A stretch of 64,000 nt of DNA from Diphasiastrum complanatum (GCA_029204225.1 CM055108.1:16646222-16710221), one strand, 5' to 3'. Counted from the stretch's first letter, positions 44,521-58,586 are shown. Notes: a model not told the origin generated them from the sequence alone. Program-made: numbers and translations.

Positions 44521-46289
44521 ACGTGTATTTACAGTTACAAGGCGATTGTAATTAATGTAGAAGATAGCATTCAATGCAAATTAGTTGTAGATATTTTTAG
44601 TATATCTAATCCTAGAATCTTCATCAAAAAACATCTTCTGATACACAGTTACTACTGAAATTGTAATAGACAAGATATTTTTCCATTGCCAATGTTATCA
44701 CACACAACGATCAGTTAAAGTAATTACTTCAAGCATTGTACTCATAGTCGATATTAATCAGAGTGCAATTATTTGTCTCCCTACTGTTATAGTTCCCTTC
44801 ATTTGTTGAATCAATTGAGTTTGAACATTCTGCTGCTAACTATGGCACTTCCGATCCACGTACCAAGCTCGCTCCCAGCTTCTGCACAAACCCAACTGAT
44901 TTCCGACAAGAAATTCATGTCAGAAGAGTGATTCTTGAAAAGGAGAGTAGAAGCATTTTTTACATTTCTGGCTTATCAAATGTGATTTTTAGCAAAAGTT
45001 TGTATTATACCAAGGCACCAACCAAGAGGCCCCAACCCAGGTTCGGCAAGCCCAACCCAAGCATGTTGTACCACCACACTTTTTCAACACATGTCTTGTT
45101 AAACAATAAAACACCACACATATAATTGCAATAACTAGTTTGTATGCAATGTATTGAGCTTGATGTATCTAGACTCTACAACAATTGTAGGGCCTCATCT
45201 ATTGAAAATTAGTGTCTGTGATCTTACTTTCCATTATTCTTGACAACAATCTCTCGACTTTCATGATCTACCTTCAAACGCGCAAAAATGTAGAGTGTCC
45301 TCTTAGAAAAATGTCTGAATACAAGTGCCACAATATTTCATTACATGACAAACTCTTAGGAGCTTATTGTTTGTAGCTTGCTTTCATATATTTCTTTATG
45401 ATTGGCAAGTTGAAAATAATTCGTCGGTCCTATTGGACTGATGTGTTCCTTCGAAAAGGATGGCCCACAAAAAATTTTCCCAACCTTCGAGACTCAGCAT
45501 GAGAGCAAAAGAAAAACGTCACGATACACCACAAAGGCAAGTTTTTTTATTTTGTTTTGAAGATGAATATCATTGAGTAATTAGTCGTTTTGCAAGCCAC
45601 ACTTGCCCTAGAAAATTGGCTTACACATTGTCCACATCTTTCCTCTTCAACAATGTTTAGAGCTCGCTTCATAATATTGCATGGGCAGGGACTTATGGTC
45701 CGGGCATGTATAAGAAGACCTTGAGGCCTTCAAAATATAGACAACCTATCCTCCCTTGTGTGGTGTGGTGGTAAAGGTTTCTTGGTGCTAGAGTGAACAA
45801 TCTGCATTCTTAAGATCTAAAACAGTAATTAATCCCATTATGGCACTATAACATCATTTTACATCTTGGACACGGGAGCCCCCATGTAGCGTATAATGTC
45901 ACCTTTTCATGCAAATAACATTCTGTAACAAAGCTTTTCCAAACTGAGAACGTAATCTCAAAATGTTATGCAAAACAGACGATCATTGACTGTTCAATGT
46001 AGTTATTCAAATAACCATCATTTTTGCCTAGCATGCAATCAGTGCTGTGCGTATATCTGTTATCACAAAGAAATAAAGGATGAAAACTAGGCAGCATTAA
46101 AGGGTTTTATGTAACAAACCATCAACAATTCCAAATCATCCTTTAGTACATGTTTGTCACGATTTAGATCAGAAAAAACTTTAAAAAATAAGTCGTTTCT
46201 GGATAACATTTAGCATTGCAAATTAAAAAAAAGAAAGCAACTTAATAGTGGATAATCAATGTTTACCACATTCTTCTGCAATGATAAAT

Positions 46290-46293
<4 letters not shown>
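44521..46293. other. Intergenic, nothing recognised
   Basis: AT-rich sequence, probably including the rest of the Copia LTR. No coding similarity found on either strand. Confidence 0.5.

Positions 46294-46351
<58 letters not shown>
46294..46351. repeat. (GA)29 microsatellite
   Basis: 58-bp perfect GA run in the 3' flank of the Pescadillo gene. Confidence 0.95.
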
Positions 46352-46354
<3 letters not shown>

Positions 46355-47025
46355 CAGTTTATGGTTCTAAAGTGGTCAAAAGAATAAACTAGTAGCAAAG
46401 CAACATTCAAAATTTACTCTTTAGCTTCAGAATCACATCAAACAAAGGAAAGAAATGGTATAAACATACTCCCCTACATTGACGGCATATTCATTTGTCA
46501 TTAATAAAAACTCAACAAATTTGCAAATAAGACTCACATGCAAAAAATTTGGCACACTTCAAAAGAGCATGAAATTCTGCTCTCTGGAAGGCCTATAGTA
46601 TTACAATCAATGGAACTCAGAACTTCCAGCACTAGCTTTGTTACCAAAGCATGTGATAAGCAAAAAACTAACGAGGTGACAAATGCTACATTTGTTTCTG
46701 AGCAGTATGGCAATTGGAGTTCTCAGACCCTCACCATCGATTGTGATTCCTATCCAGTTTTTCCCCTAATACTCTACCATGAGTTGACAACTCAGATGGA
46801 TGGGTTAGCAGTAACTATGCCTTTGAATAGCTACAATACAATACTTTATGCACAGGTTCTAGCTGACGGCACATGCTAGGAGCCCGTTAAAGTTGCTATA
46901 TCAGAACACCTGTTATTGGCAAGCTATTTTTGCAGGAATAGAGCTAGCAGCAATTTTTAAAGATCTCTAGAATGTATTAACGTGCCAATAGATGGAAGAA
47001 TTTTGATAATAAATCAGTTCGTGAA

Positions 47026-47147
47026 TCAGACCCTTTTTGACTTTTTTGCAGACAATCCTTTCTCCTCAGCCTCCCTCTTTCTGCGTTTCAAAAGCTCTAT
47101 ATCCGCTCTCTTCTTTGACTTGCCCATCTGCAAAAGAAGGAAATTAT

Positions 47148-47236
<89 letters not shown>

Positions 47237-49134
47237 CTCCATTTTGCATCAGAATGATCATGATATGGTCAAACCTCAAGCAGCACAGAAATCACTGAGA
47301 TAGACCACACCAAGTTAGGCATCGCATTATCACAAACAAAAGGTTTCCGCTTTCACTTTGAACTTACCTGCATGGCTTCATACAATTTCCTTGACTTCCT
47401 TGTCATCATCATTTGCGCCATAGCAGTATCATCAACAGCCTCATTGGGTACATCTTTTGGAACTACCACGTGACCCTCCTCTTCAGTCTTGTCGTCAGAA
47501 ACATCCGTGTCAACTTGCAAGGAAGCTGAATAAGTAATACCAGAAAGTTCTTTGGATAAATCATCCATGTAAGCTCTTTCCACGGCAGCTGCCTGCACAG
47601 GAAATTTCAACTTTCAAGCAAGCAGAAAAATGAAACAAATCAAAGACAACAAGACTCACCTTAATGGTCAACTCAAGTCCCTCAGAAATCCCAGAAACAT
47701 GTTTTGTTCCAAGAAATAAAAGGATAAGAAAATCGCCCCTCAGCGAGAAAGAACTTTAACAGGATCAAGAATAAGAAGGTGATAAAGACTGATTCTGCCA
47801 GAATCATGGTGCTGATGATTCCTAAAAACATGCAGATAACAATCAAACAGATATACATGTGCTCCACTTCCATACCTCAATTTCTCTTGCAGCTGCTTCC
47901 GCATGCTCGCTATGACGTGCAACAGTGGAAGCTAGAAAACTTTGCTGAGCCTCAAATTCTGGCTCATCTGTGCCAGGAAGAGGAAGCAAATGGTTCCTTG
48001 CAGCAGACTGCAACCGTTTTATGGCTTCAGCATACTCAGGGACATGACCCTCAGCTTCATTGTTGACAAATGGAGACAAATGAGGTGGAGGTATTCTGCA
48101 AAAAACAGACTGTCAAAACAAAATTGTTTTCACACTAAAAAACACAACTTCGCTATGTGTGTGAGAGAGAGCACACACATATATCTGTGTGTGCTGCGCC
48201 ACAAGCTTGTGTGCTCTCTGCGCACATGCGTATGTGTGTGCATGTGTTGCAGAGGAGATTAAAGTTTTATTGGAATCCCCAAAATGCATATTAGCCCATG
48301 AAAGCCACTTCAGAATACAGTGAAATTGTGAGCATAAATATTTCAATCAAACTACAGGAGATAATAGTTTTATTAGAATCCACAAAAGGCCTATCAGCCC
48401 ACGAAAACCACTTCAGAATACAAAGTGAAATTGTGACCATAAATATTTTAATCAAACTAGAGTTAAAGTTAACAACAAGAAACATTCCATAAAACGCCTA
48501 CTCGTGAAAGTAGCTTTTTACAATGTTAACAAGCATGAACATAAACGCTGCCTAGAGAACTAGGTAGCTAACATCACACGAGTTCAATCAGTTTGAGGCG
48601 TCACATCATAATGGCGAGCAAAAATAGCATTATTAATTCCTGTACGTGTGAGGTAATGGCATAAGTTTTGATATGTAAGCGTTGACAAGCAATACATAGT
48701 CTTCGCTTGTACTCGAGCAGTTGCCAATACCATCTCTTAGTTTCTGCGCTCAAGTGGTGAGAGCTAACCTGCAGTCTTGCTATTATATGTAAATGTGTGG
48801 TAGAGATGCCACATATAAGATGCTGACATCTCTATACAAGGATTCAATTTCTCTAAGGCAGTTTCTGTCTCTCATGGATGAACTTATCATGCAAGAACTG
48901 TGACTTATCCATTTCTTTTAACTAGTCTTCACGCTTAATTTGCCAATGTGCAAACCATTTTTTTATGCAACCAAAATCAATGTAATAGTTTTTGCCACCT
49001 TGGCAATCCAGAAGGTCATGTTGTTTGGTCTCTTGTCGTACAGTTCTTCACTTTTCAAAGTACCAAGTCACCTTGAGGATTGCTCGATATTCACGGAGGA
49101 GGTATCATTAAGCATAGAAAAAGCTACGTGGAGG

Positions 49135-49201
<67 letters not shown>

Positions 49202-51268
49202 CGCGTGCAACACTAGCCCAATCAAATAAAGTACGACCTGTACACCATGCCTCTGCTGCATATAATGTTGTGGGGGTAACAAGAGTATCAAAAAGCTGAC
49301 ATTTACTCTAAGCGTCCTAAATAAACTTCCGAAAACAAAATCTCTCTATCTGGAGAAGGGAGGCACAACCCTTCCCAAGTCTAGCTACAAGAGCCTGCCG
49401 CATACCAAATATAGGACCAGTAAAGAGGACCCCCAGGTAAGTGTAGGATGATACAACTTCCTACAGCCTGAACCATCAACATATAATACAAATAGTGTGG
49501 GGGAGAGGGAGTAACCCTGCTTCACCCCAATGGTACTCCATATATGATCCGAGGTCATCAATATATAATACAAATAGTGTGGGGGAGAGGGAGTAACCTG
49601 CGATATGCCAATGTCACTTCGAAAACGCTCACAAAGTGCAATCACCGCCAAGACTATATCAATGGAGAAGCCAAGATCAATAATCTTTGGATGAGAAGTG
49701 AACGAGGGACAGAATCAAAGGCTTTCTTAAAGTCAACAAAACAACAGGAAACCTACAGTCTCCTATTTTGGCTTCCTCTATGATAGCTCGAAGAGTGACG
49801 ACATGGTCAGTAGTGGAATAATGAGCTCGGAAACCAGCCTGGCCCAATGCATGTAGTCGCCTGATCTCTGATTTTGAGCTAACCACAGATTGGAGAATAT
49901 TACTGTACAACTTCACGACGACATGCCCGATAATAATGGTAAGGTAATTACCAAGATCCATGGTCACCATTCTTGTGAATGGGGCAGATGAACAGGAAGA
50001 AGGGAAGCCAAAAACAACTGCTCGATTGAGTAAAGTGGCTAGAATAGGTGAAAGTATGGTTGCAGCATGGATCAGCAAGTCAGATACAAGGTCTTCTGGG
50101 CAACACAAAGAAATGGAAGATTTGGGTAACAATTAAAGTTATAAGAATGATAAAAATCTTCATGATATTTTATTATTACACTCGTAGTTGAAAGAGAACA
50201 AGCGTTATATGTTCCCACTGGAGAATGGACTTCATTCAATAATGATTCCAAATAGAATTTCTTGCAAACAAATACAAAATTGTTTGAGCATTTATCCACA
50301 TATGAAATGACAAAACGTCTATGAAACTTACGAAGAAGAACTTCCTCCTCATTAGAAAATGAAGTATGAGTATTGGAAGATGGGACAGATGAGACTTTTT
50401 TCAAACTCAAACTTACGTGATTTAGACTTTAGTTTTCCCCCAGGTGCCTCAAAAGTTTTGTTTTTGTAGGTTGGGGAAGGTCGAGTGGAAATGTAAGTGT
50501 AGTTACCAGACATAGTTTTTCGGCTAGAAATCATAGCAGACATTCTAAGCTGGGTTGAGAAAAAAGTTTAAAATCTCTCTAAGAAGCTGATAGGAGCAAA
50601 ACAGTGTTGCTCAAATGATGTTGATGATCATTTGTCTACCAGATCCTCATTGACCTGGTAGCACCTGCATTTGACAACTATTCTGTTTATAATATCTACA
50701 GTTTGCAGCATCTTTTGTCAACAATGATGTGGCGAATATTTGTTTCTCATTAAAATGGGGTTATGCCAGAATGGTTGGAGTATCTCTTGCAAAGTTGTAT
50801 GGTACCTTTCAGATTGCCTTTGTGATTGTGTTTGAATCGGGTTTGAATCAGGAAAGATCGGCTTCTCCAAGTTCGAACCAGCGAATCGATTTTAAGGTTC
50901 CCCCCCCCCCTTAATTTCTACCCTTCGATTATGTCAAAAACAAGTGCTTTCTTAGTGTTAATCGACGTGGAACTTCCAACTCCTGAATCTTGTTCTTGTT
51001 ACCTAACAATACCTGTCATCTGTGGTTTAGGGTTCTTGATCCATCTATTGCCTGCAGTTTTAGCTATGATCTATCTGATATCATCAGTGACATTAGCTAG
51101 AGGCTACCAATTTCCATATATGACTAGAAAGATTGACCATTGTTACACGTCACTCAAAACATTAATGTCACACCGTACACATTACAATGTACAATGTACA
51201 TGGCTAGTTAATAGTAAATTAGCAGACCGACAAAAACTCTCAAAAAAACCCTCAAGGCTCGCTCTCGC

Positions 51269-51311
<43 letters not shown>

Positions 51312-54300
51312 TGGAAAATGTGCACACCCAGCTCCCACGACAGTCCTCTGGAAAATGCGCGCGGTTGAACAGAAGGTAAGCAAATTTTTTTCCCGGTTCA
51401 AACCGGGCCGGTTCGAAACGGCCGTTCGAATCGTGGTTCTTTGAACAAACCGTGATTCGACACAACTATGATCTCTTGGGCAAAGATGACACTTTATTCA
51501 GACTTTATCATGCATAGCATTTTTCATTTTTTGTGAAATTCTCATGTACCCAAAGATGCCAAAATAAACCATCAACAGTAGCTCAGTCAAAATAATCTAC
51601 CACTCACTTTGTATTAACATAGGAAAAATTGCAGTGAGTTGTGCGGTGATTATCAGATCTCAATCATACTGGTCTTGTGCTGCATTATCTTTTTTCTGTA
51701 TTACAGCACTTTTTTAGTTGGGCAAATAGATAACACTTCATGTGTTGTAATATATAGACAAGAGAAGGCAAGCTTGCAGAGCTTGATCTTATATCAACTG
51801 ACCTTCCTACAAGGTACTCATCAACTGGCAGCAATATTCGGCTATTAGCGCAATCATACACCCACTGTGGCTGTATGTAGTCTCTTGAAAGAAACATATG
51901 GCCCTGAGTGGGTCTGTCAACAACCTGCAAAAGTTAAGTGAGAAGCTGAAGCTTGCAGGCAAAACAAGAGTGCAGTCTTGAACAATAAGAAGTGCATATA
52001 TAACTCTCAAAAACTGACTATGCTAATCACCTGATGTGTTATGCTGTCATCGGACTCTTCATAAGGTGCACCCCTTCCATCCCATGATACAGAACCACCG
52101 AATCCTCGAATGACAAATAACAGAGACTCCCTTGGAACCTGAAAGACCAGAACTTCACACAAACACAACGGTCTGAGAAAATGCTGAGAAGACAGCTGTA
52201 GGACATTTTCGCAGAAAAAATTGTGGATGTTCTAAAATGACATGCATAAGCGCAAAACATAAGCTTTCTGGAAATGAAAGTGAATCACCATAAAAGTTTT
52301 TACAGAGGAGAAACTCCAATTACTTCTGAAGGACATTTTTTGAATCAAAACTTATGAAAATAGACAACAAAAAAATATAAGTTATGGCCAACCTAAATCT
52401 TCTTCTGTAATTTCCAATCAGATTTGACAGTGCACTAATATTCGACAAAACTCTAAAATGCTTTTTGGTATTATTAACTCGTGGGATCATAGAGAATCAA
52501 ACCAGAATGGGTGAGCCCAACTCAAGCACAATACACCAACTCACCACGTGGGAAGATCAAAACTTTATAATGAAAGCGGATGCTGCAGAGATCCAAATAC
52601 TAGAAAGAAGATGACAAAGAAGTACAATTTCCAACATCTTTCCACAAAATGACTGGTCAAGTATTTCAGACAAATCTAAGACAAATACCTTTTAGTTTTT
52701 TACACTCTACACACAACGAGTTTGCAAACTCTTCTCCTTCACAGAAAGGCGCTCAAGATGCAAAACCGTACTTCCTCCTTAAAACACAGTAGAATACATT
52801 ATACACACAAAGATCTCACACAGGTCCAATACAGGTCCAATACCATGTTGTAACTTCAACATATGATAGACCTTGTTGCTTATCTTTATAAACTAGATTC
52901 TAGAATCTCACAAGAGCATTTAGAAACTCAATTTTAAACTATGAAAAGATCGCACACAACATCATAGAGACAGGTCACAATACGAATTTTACTAAATGCA
53001 AAACATAGCACAAGCACAACACACAAGTACCTTTGATTCACCAACACACATCAGGAAACGCACAAGCTCCAACCAAGCATCCCATTAAAGTATGATATCT
53101 AGTGCAACTAAAATCTCTCACTTGAGTATGGGGTTTCTCTTAGTAGTGCCGCATGTCACAAGTACCCTACACAAGTTTGGTGCCTCTAGGGCCCATCATC
53201 TTTAGTCACTGCTACCATTACCTTTAGATGGTCCACTACCTTAGCACTAATACTTCAAGTTCAACCTTTAGCCCTTTAGCACCTAGACATGCACTTCACT
53301 TCATAATTAGAAATGAGAATAACTTGAGGGGGTCATAAATGAAAGTTAATGCATAATCGAAATCATAGAATATTAAAATATACACCCATTGGAACCAAGT
53401 TTTCCTTTGCTACACTTTTAGATTGTGCAAAGCACTGAATAACAATGACTCGGATCAGTATCCATGCACCTGGAAGATGTTTTAACACATCTGTGAATCC
53501 TTTTGCGAAATCTTCTACCTGGTCATACCTTGTTGCACATCATGCAACAAGGTATACAGAATGAGCAATTACTGAAGCAAGTTTAATCCAAAGTGACAAA
53601 ACATAATCCTCATGAGGTTTGATCTCTCTCTTGGTAGCACTCCTTCCTTAGCACTATAGATTTTCAATATGCAAGCTTTGGTTTTGATATCACTGAGAAG
53701 GCATGAAAAGGAATTACCAACCTGACATATGCACTGCATACACTTGAATTCCTAGATTTTGAAACCTACTATTGCTCCTACTTTGTGTGCCTCCTAATTG
53801 GGTTCCAGAGGCTGTAAACAAAAAGAATTTAGGTTTTTTTCTTTTGGTTCGGACATTCCTGAACGATCCAGCAGCGAAACATTGTTCCACTGCAACTAAG
53901 ATCAAAATACAACAAGAACATGCACTCAATAACAGATCATCATTACTCCAACAGAAGCTTAATATACACCTATGTTGCACGTTCCGTTCCGGAACACGAT
54001 CCAGGAAATCCAATTAGGGTCTCCCGGAACGCAAATTTTTTTGTTTTTTTTTTGGGGTGCCAATATGGGTATCAAATTAAAGATGTTTTCAAGAGCAATT
54101 CACTTATCTAGTTTGCTCGGAGTTCCAAGAGGGGTGCGGTCCAATTTTGGGCCATTAAGTGATTCTTTATCGAACATCTCTATTTCTGTATTATGTGAAA
54201 TGAAATCACATGGAACCGTCCTGAATGACAGCAAACTGACAACAATTATGAAGTATAAGCACCGATCTCAGATTTTGTGACAAAAATGTGAGTCAACTCA

Positions 54301-57300
54301 CCTGCTATTCAAAATACGATTACATTATACAGTGCCAACAGTTGATTATGTAACGTGTTCCTTAACACAACTTGATTATGACATTTTTTTTATGCACAGA
54401 TTTGTTGGTTGTGCTTCTCAACACAAGTGGGCTTCTTTGAGACAGTTTTAGCTCATTCATCACTCTACGTTTCATCCCTCTTATCTCTGGCAAACCTTAA
54501 GCTCTTTGGAGTTGCTCTTGCAGGGTTTGAGATCTATTTGTTAGCTGTCCAACAGCTGCTAGTCATAAGTATTTTTGGGAGTAATTCAATGTGGTCTCAG
54601 CAACACATTATGACTTCTTTGGGAGCTCATCTTGATCTAAATTAAGCATTTGTTACCTAAGTTCTGGTGTAGTTCAATCTTCCAAGGAATGGGACTTTTG
54701 GGAGCTCATTTTGATTCAACTTAACCATGTACTATTTAAGTTCTGGTTGTTGAATTTTTCCATTGTTTTGCCTCTTGTGATGAAGATACTGTACATTCTT
54801 GTTGCCATCAAAAAACAGAATGTGTATATCAGTGTTGTCTGCTGCAAAAACGTTCTGGAACGTCAGCGTCCGCGACCTGGATTGCAATTTTTTTTTTTTG
54901 TGGAAAGAAGACTAATGGCCAATTTTTGTTTTGATAGTTTAGTCAGTATTAAATGAACTCGGAAATCATCAATGAATGCATCAGAGGAACAACGTATTGA
55001 TAAACTGGAAAGAGGCAAAAATAACATTGCATAGAGGCTAGAGCCATAGTGATCTGGTTAATTATAGAAATAGAGATCCTAAAAGAAAAGACAAATCATG
55101 TCACATAGCTGCCGCGAATCGCGATTCACGATTCACGGAAGAGAATCGCTGTTCAAAACAAATACAAAAATTCTTTCGAGCTGGTTTTTGGCACATTGTT
55201 TCAGCTATATATCTACCCTGAAATGGACCATGCTATACCTGAAACTACTGGCAACCTGCATAAATGCACTGCTCTTGTCAAGAGCTTCAAGCTTATACCC
55301 AAATTGCCCACCCAAAAAACAAAAAATTCAAACAACGATTCTCAAAATCCTGACAAAAACCACAAATCGCAGTTCGCTAGTGCACCTATGAATCATGATC
55401 TAGTACACAAAAGAGATCAAAAGTGCACATGGATGCATTCCAGCAATTTTTGAGGCATGCAAATCACAATCTGAAGGCTGATACATCAGTGAACCAACAC
55501 CATGAACCCAAAGATGTGAATTGTTTTGCAAAAATGTGAAGTCCAAACTCCAATATGAATGTGAATTCCACGTTGTCCTGAAGAATGCAACCAGTGCCTT
55601 CCATGGCCCTGCTCGTACTCTAAAGTGGTGAGCTCAACTTTTCAAACAGGCTGCTAGATAACACATTTGAACAAGCTAAAGAAAGTAATGGATTCCAAAA
55701 CCTGGAAATTCATAGAACTTGGCCATAGCACAATGGTCACAGTCAAATAAATAGGCTATGAAGACATTGTTTCTAACAGTCCTAACATTTGTTGATAATT
55801 CAATCACTTGTAGACAATAGAACCTTCAGGCTTCCTCAATATCTCTTTTTTTCTAACAGATGAAAGGCATATATAACATGTTGAAAGTAACTGATGTGAT
55901 TATAAAAGAAAGTTGATTTTTTCAAAAGTACTTCCTAGTCTATCTTCAAGGCAGGAAGTAAATCCGCCAAGACGACTTCATATGATCAAATTAGTCATCT
56001 AAATTCTACTTGCTCGTTACATTTAACCTTTGTGGCTCTCTACCTGATTTTCATGCTGTTTATAATATCAGATACTCTGCTCACTTTTTTGAGTAAATAA
56101 GTCTTTATGAAAAAAAATAGTTCATCATTCGTTAAGCAACATGCCCAACAAACTTAGGGCCAATAGAACATTTATGAAAAGAATAAAATAAAGAATAGTC
56201 AAAAGTATAGTACCTCCCGGCTTAGATAGAATTTTAGGTCTTTAAAAAGACCCTTACATAGCTTTGTTTCTTCATCTTCCTCCTCTTCAACAGTATCCTC
56301 TTTCTCTATTATAGCAGACCCATTATGACTGTCATCCGTCTCTGTATTGATTCCTGCTCTGTCCTTCTCCATCTTCACGAGTCTGTCCTGAAGAGAAGCC
56401 AACCTAGCTTGTGATTCTTTCAACCTCTGCTCCTTTTCTTTCAATCTCTGCTCTCTTTCGCCGAATTCCACATCTTCAATAACAGATTTCACTAGGTCAT
56501 CCTTTTCTGGCTTAGTGGACTCATTATTATCAGTCTGCAGCTGCGCTTCATTAACCAGTCCCCTCATCATGCCATAAAGCTCTGAGCCAAGCAGCAAACA
56601 TGGTTTCAATGCTACATGGTTAACTAGGAAAACGTCATATTACTCATCAGAAGACTTCATACTACTCATCATTATTCCGTACACATGGGGAGGAGAAACG
56701 AGGCCCAGGATGTACGAGATTTGGAACTACTGAAGCTCCACTAGGACCTTTGAGTTCTAAAAATAGCATGTGAAGATTCTTGAATGACGTAGATGTTCCA
56801 TCTTCATAACAGTCCTGCCTCGAATGTAACTAAGCTTCTACTTCAATAAAATGGTAGGATATACTGCTCTCAACCACACATTCTAAGTCCAAAAACATTT
56901 CACAAAACGTTTCTTTCTATCATACATGCATGATAAGTGACGGGTCAGACAAACCTGCAGCTGCTTGTTCAAGATCAGCATTCAGAAGTGGTGGATATTT
57001 CAAGCCAATGGAGTGATAAAGTTTGAAATTCACGAAGCCAGTAAGCACCTGATACCCAATCAATAAAGCTTCAATGTAAGTTTTCAGCTCATGACACAAA
57101 GCTCAGAACACAGCCATTTAATTTCCACGTGATATTTATAAGACTCCAATGTAACTATGTAAGAACGAAGCATAGTTGCACTGCGTTTCTGAAACGTGTT
57201 TCAGAATCGCGTTCTTTTTGAAAAAATTCCAGAAACGTTTTTTTTTAAAAATTTTTTTTGGGTTTTTTTTTGGGCAATATGGGTATCAGATGAAAGCTCT

Positions 57301-58586
57301 AATTAAGAGCATAATTACTGTGTAATTTGCCGACTGTTTCGGGTGCAGGATGGTCCACTTCACGTGCATTAATCCATGTTGGGTTCTGTCAAGGATAAAA
57401 ATTCAAAACTAACCTCTAGCATGTCTGTTACGATCACAGATGGTCCCAGTAAGTGAGTTTTCGCTCAGGGAATGGAAGGCCAAGTCATGAAGAGGCCTTA
57501 CCGTCGGGGCCGGGGTCTACCGGCAACCCCCGGACCCTGCCGTTGTGGGGCGTTGCCCCCCAAACCCCCCACCGGGGGACCGCCCCCCGGACCCCCTGTT
57601 TCTCGGGGGGCTACCGCCCCCCGAACCCCCTGAGCATTTATTGAAAACCAGAGCAATTAACAACCAATAGCTATTGAAAATAAGATCTGTTTGTGCCCCA
57701 TCTACTGCACTTTTGAGAGGCAAAACGCTCGTTTGACCATTGATCCCCTAAAATAATTTCAGCCATAAGCTATTTTTCCAAAAAAAAAACAAAAATTTTG
57801 AAACGCGATTCTGTGCAACTATGGTTCAACGAAGGCTGATAACCAGTGCTAGCGGAGGGCAAAAAAAAGAGGAGTAAAAATAACAAGAAAGCATCTTTAT
57901 AACCAGCCTCGAAGACTTACAAAATAGCAAACAGCTACATAGGTACAAGAAGTCAACAGTTTGATACAAAAGCAAGGAGAAGTATAGTTTGATGCTTAAG
58001 TGTGCAAAATCTCAAACTACTGAAATTTCCTTGAGAGATTCAAGGTTTGGGTACATTTTACAAGTGCACACCCTACATAGAGCACCAACCAGCATCGTTG
58101 CATAATCTAGAGACAAACACATTCAGGTGTTTCCATTTGATACTATTAAACTATTCAGTTCATTAATGATTCTTGAATCCTTAAACCATGGTTCTCAATG
58201 ACACAATACACCTCTTCAACTAGAAAGTACCTATACACAACACAGCTCTACAAAACGTGTAAAACTCCCTTTTCAAGCAAGGACATGCATTAAACTATAT
58301 ATGCATCCCATCAATTAACATATTTACATGGCTATGCAAGAAAGAAGCAAGAGGTTGGTTTTCATCCCAAAGCTCAAGAATATACTTGCTCCCAAAACCT
58401 CAATAGCAAAAAATGAAGAAGTGTACGCATAAATTGACAAATACCACAAAGGATCCTTCAAGGCAAAATGTTCACCTCATAAAACTCCACAAAGGTAAGC
58501 ATGACACGAAAGTCCACATCATCTGGGAGAACTTGGCTAAGAACATGTGGAGTTAACCATGTGATCTTCTGCCCAGCAACCTCGAC
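47026..58586 (-). CDS. PES: Pescadillo homologue (ribosome biogenesis), 3' part of gene
   Basis: Eight minus-strand exons join in frame: 58586-58476, 57048-56955, 56581-56214, 52138-52031, 51924-51803, 48095-47876, 47592-47368, 47127-47026 (449 codons). Order: KITWLTPHVLSQVLPDDVDF, GFVNFKLYHSIGLKYPP (Pescadillo N-terminal domain end), an acidic and Glu/Arg coiled-coil stretch, CKGLFKDLKFYLSRE, the BRCT domain (VPRESLLFVIRGFGGSVSWD to YIQPQWVYDCANSRILLP), PPPHLSPFVNNEAEGHVPEY, AARNHLLPLPG, RKSRKLYEAMQ and a Lys/Arg-rich tail. Pescadillo acts in the nucleolus with BOP1 and WDR12 (PeBoW) in processing of the large-subunit rRNA precursor. The N-terminal exons lie beyond 64000; no further exon was found between 58587 and 64000. 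Introns of about 4.1, 3.7 and at least 5.4 kb are packed with repeats. Confidence 0.96.
47148..47239. repeat. (CT)n microsatellite in the last PES intron
   Basis: About 90 bp, one interruption (CTCTAT) near 47165. On the gene strand it is a GA tract ending about 20 nt before the acceptor of the last exon. Confidence 0.95.
48096..49384. other. PES intron, no gene
   Basis: Contains an ACACAC/GTGTGTG-rich stretch (48155-48250) and an imperfect direct repeat (AGCCCATGAAAGCCACTTCA at about 48293 and AGCCCACGAAAACCACTTCA at about 48396), plus (GA)31 at 49136-49197. Confidence 0.6.
49136..49197. repeat. (GA)31 microsatellite
   Basis: 62-bp GA run in the PES intron. Confidence 0.95.
49385..50132 (-). 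pseudogene. LINE reverse transcriptase fragment
   Basis: The frame from 50132 reads ILSPILATLLNRAVVFGFPS, then YSNILQSVVSSKSEIRRLHA, GQAGFRAHYSTTDHVVTLRA and IIEEAKIGDCRFPVVLLT, the finger/palm region of a non-LTR retrotransposon RT. A second frame (49651-49385) gives SDIGISQVT and IWSTIGVKQGYSLSPTLFVL, the GVxQGxPLSPxLF motif. Frameshifts and a local duplication break the frame, and the F/YxDD box is lost. The fragment lies in a PES intron in the gene's orientation. Confidence 0.85.
49486..49596. repeat. 70-bp-spaced duplication inside the LINE fragment
   Basis: ATATAATACAAATAGTGTGG and GGGAGAGGGAGTAAC occur at 49486-49527 and again at 49556-49596. Confidence 0.9.
50790..51470. mobile_element. 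hAT-like MITE with 8-bp target duplication and GAATCG/GGTTCG word arrays
   Basis: Ends CAAAGTTGTATGG and CGACACAACTATG form a short inverted repeat and are flanked by ATCTCTTG on both sides (50782-50789 and 51471-51478). Near each end are arrays of GAATCGG, GTTCGAA and GGTTCAAACC-like words. Inside are a C-run and a GCTC/(TC)n tract (51260-51308). An 8-bp duplication is typical of the hAT superfamily. No transposase. Lies in a PES intron. Confidence 0.75.
52139..53960. other. PES intron, nothing recognised
   Basis: AT-rich sequence. A PBS-like TGGTATTGGACC on the minus strand at about 52840-52851 may mark an old LTR remnant, but neither LTR nor coding region could be recognised. Confidence 0.5.
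53969..54300. mobile_element. Probable member of the same MITE family (GTTCCG words), right end unclear
   Basis: Begins CTATGTTGCACGTTCC with the palindrome GTTCCGGAAC and CCCGGAACGC. A poly-T run and the family phrase CAATATGGGTATCA follow, as in the copies at 57171 and 58788. No matching right end or target duplication was found. A further GTTCTGGAACG cluster lies at 54850. Confidence 0.5.
55101..55390. mobile_element. hAT-like MITE, short copy, inverted (GAATCG words)
   Basis: Left end CATAGCTGCCGCGAATCGCG, right end CGCTAGTGCACCTATG, flanked by AATCATG on both sides (55094-55100 and 55391-55397). Read inverted it carries the family core: a T-run, then GGGCAATTTGGGTATAAGC. 290 bp. Lies in a PES intron. 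Confidence 0.7.
57171..57827. mobile_element. hAT-like MITE (GAAACG words) with GC-rich minisatellite
   Basis: Ends CATAGTTGCACTGCGTTTC and GTGCAACTATG (plus GTTC), flanked by AACGAAG (57164-57170 and 57828-57834). Near both ends lie GAAACG/CGTTTC words; inside lie a T-run, CAATATGGGTATCA and a conserved 300-bp core shared with 58788-59417. It carries about 65 bp of extra CCCCCCGGACCCCC-like units (57560-57630) that the other copy lacks. Confidence 0.8.

Noticed and set aside
46538-46879. 113-residue plus-strand frame downstream of PES
   Set aside because: No recognisable family, no promoter or splice context; likely chance.
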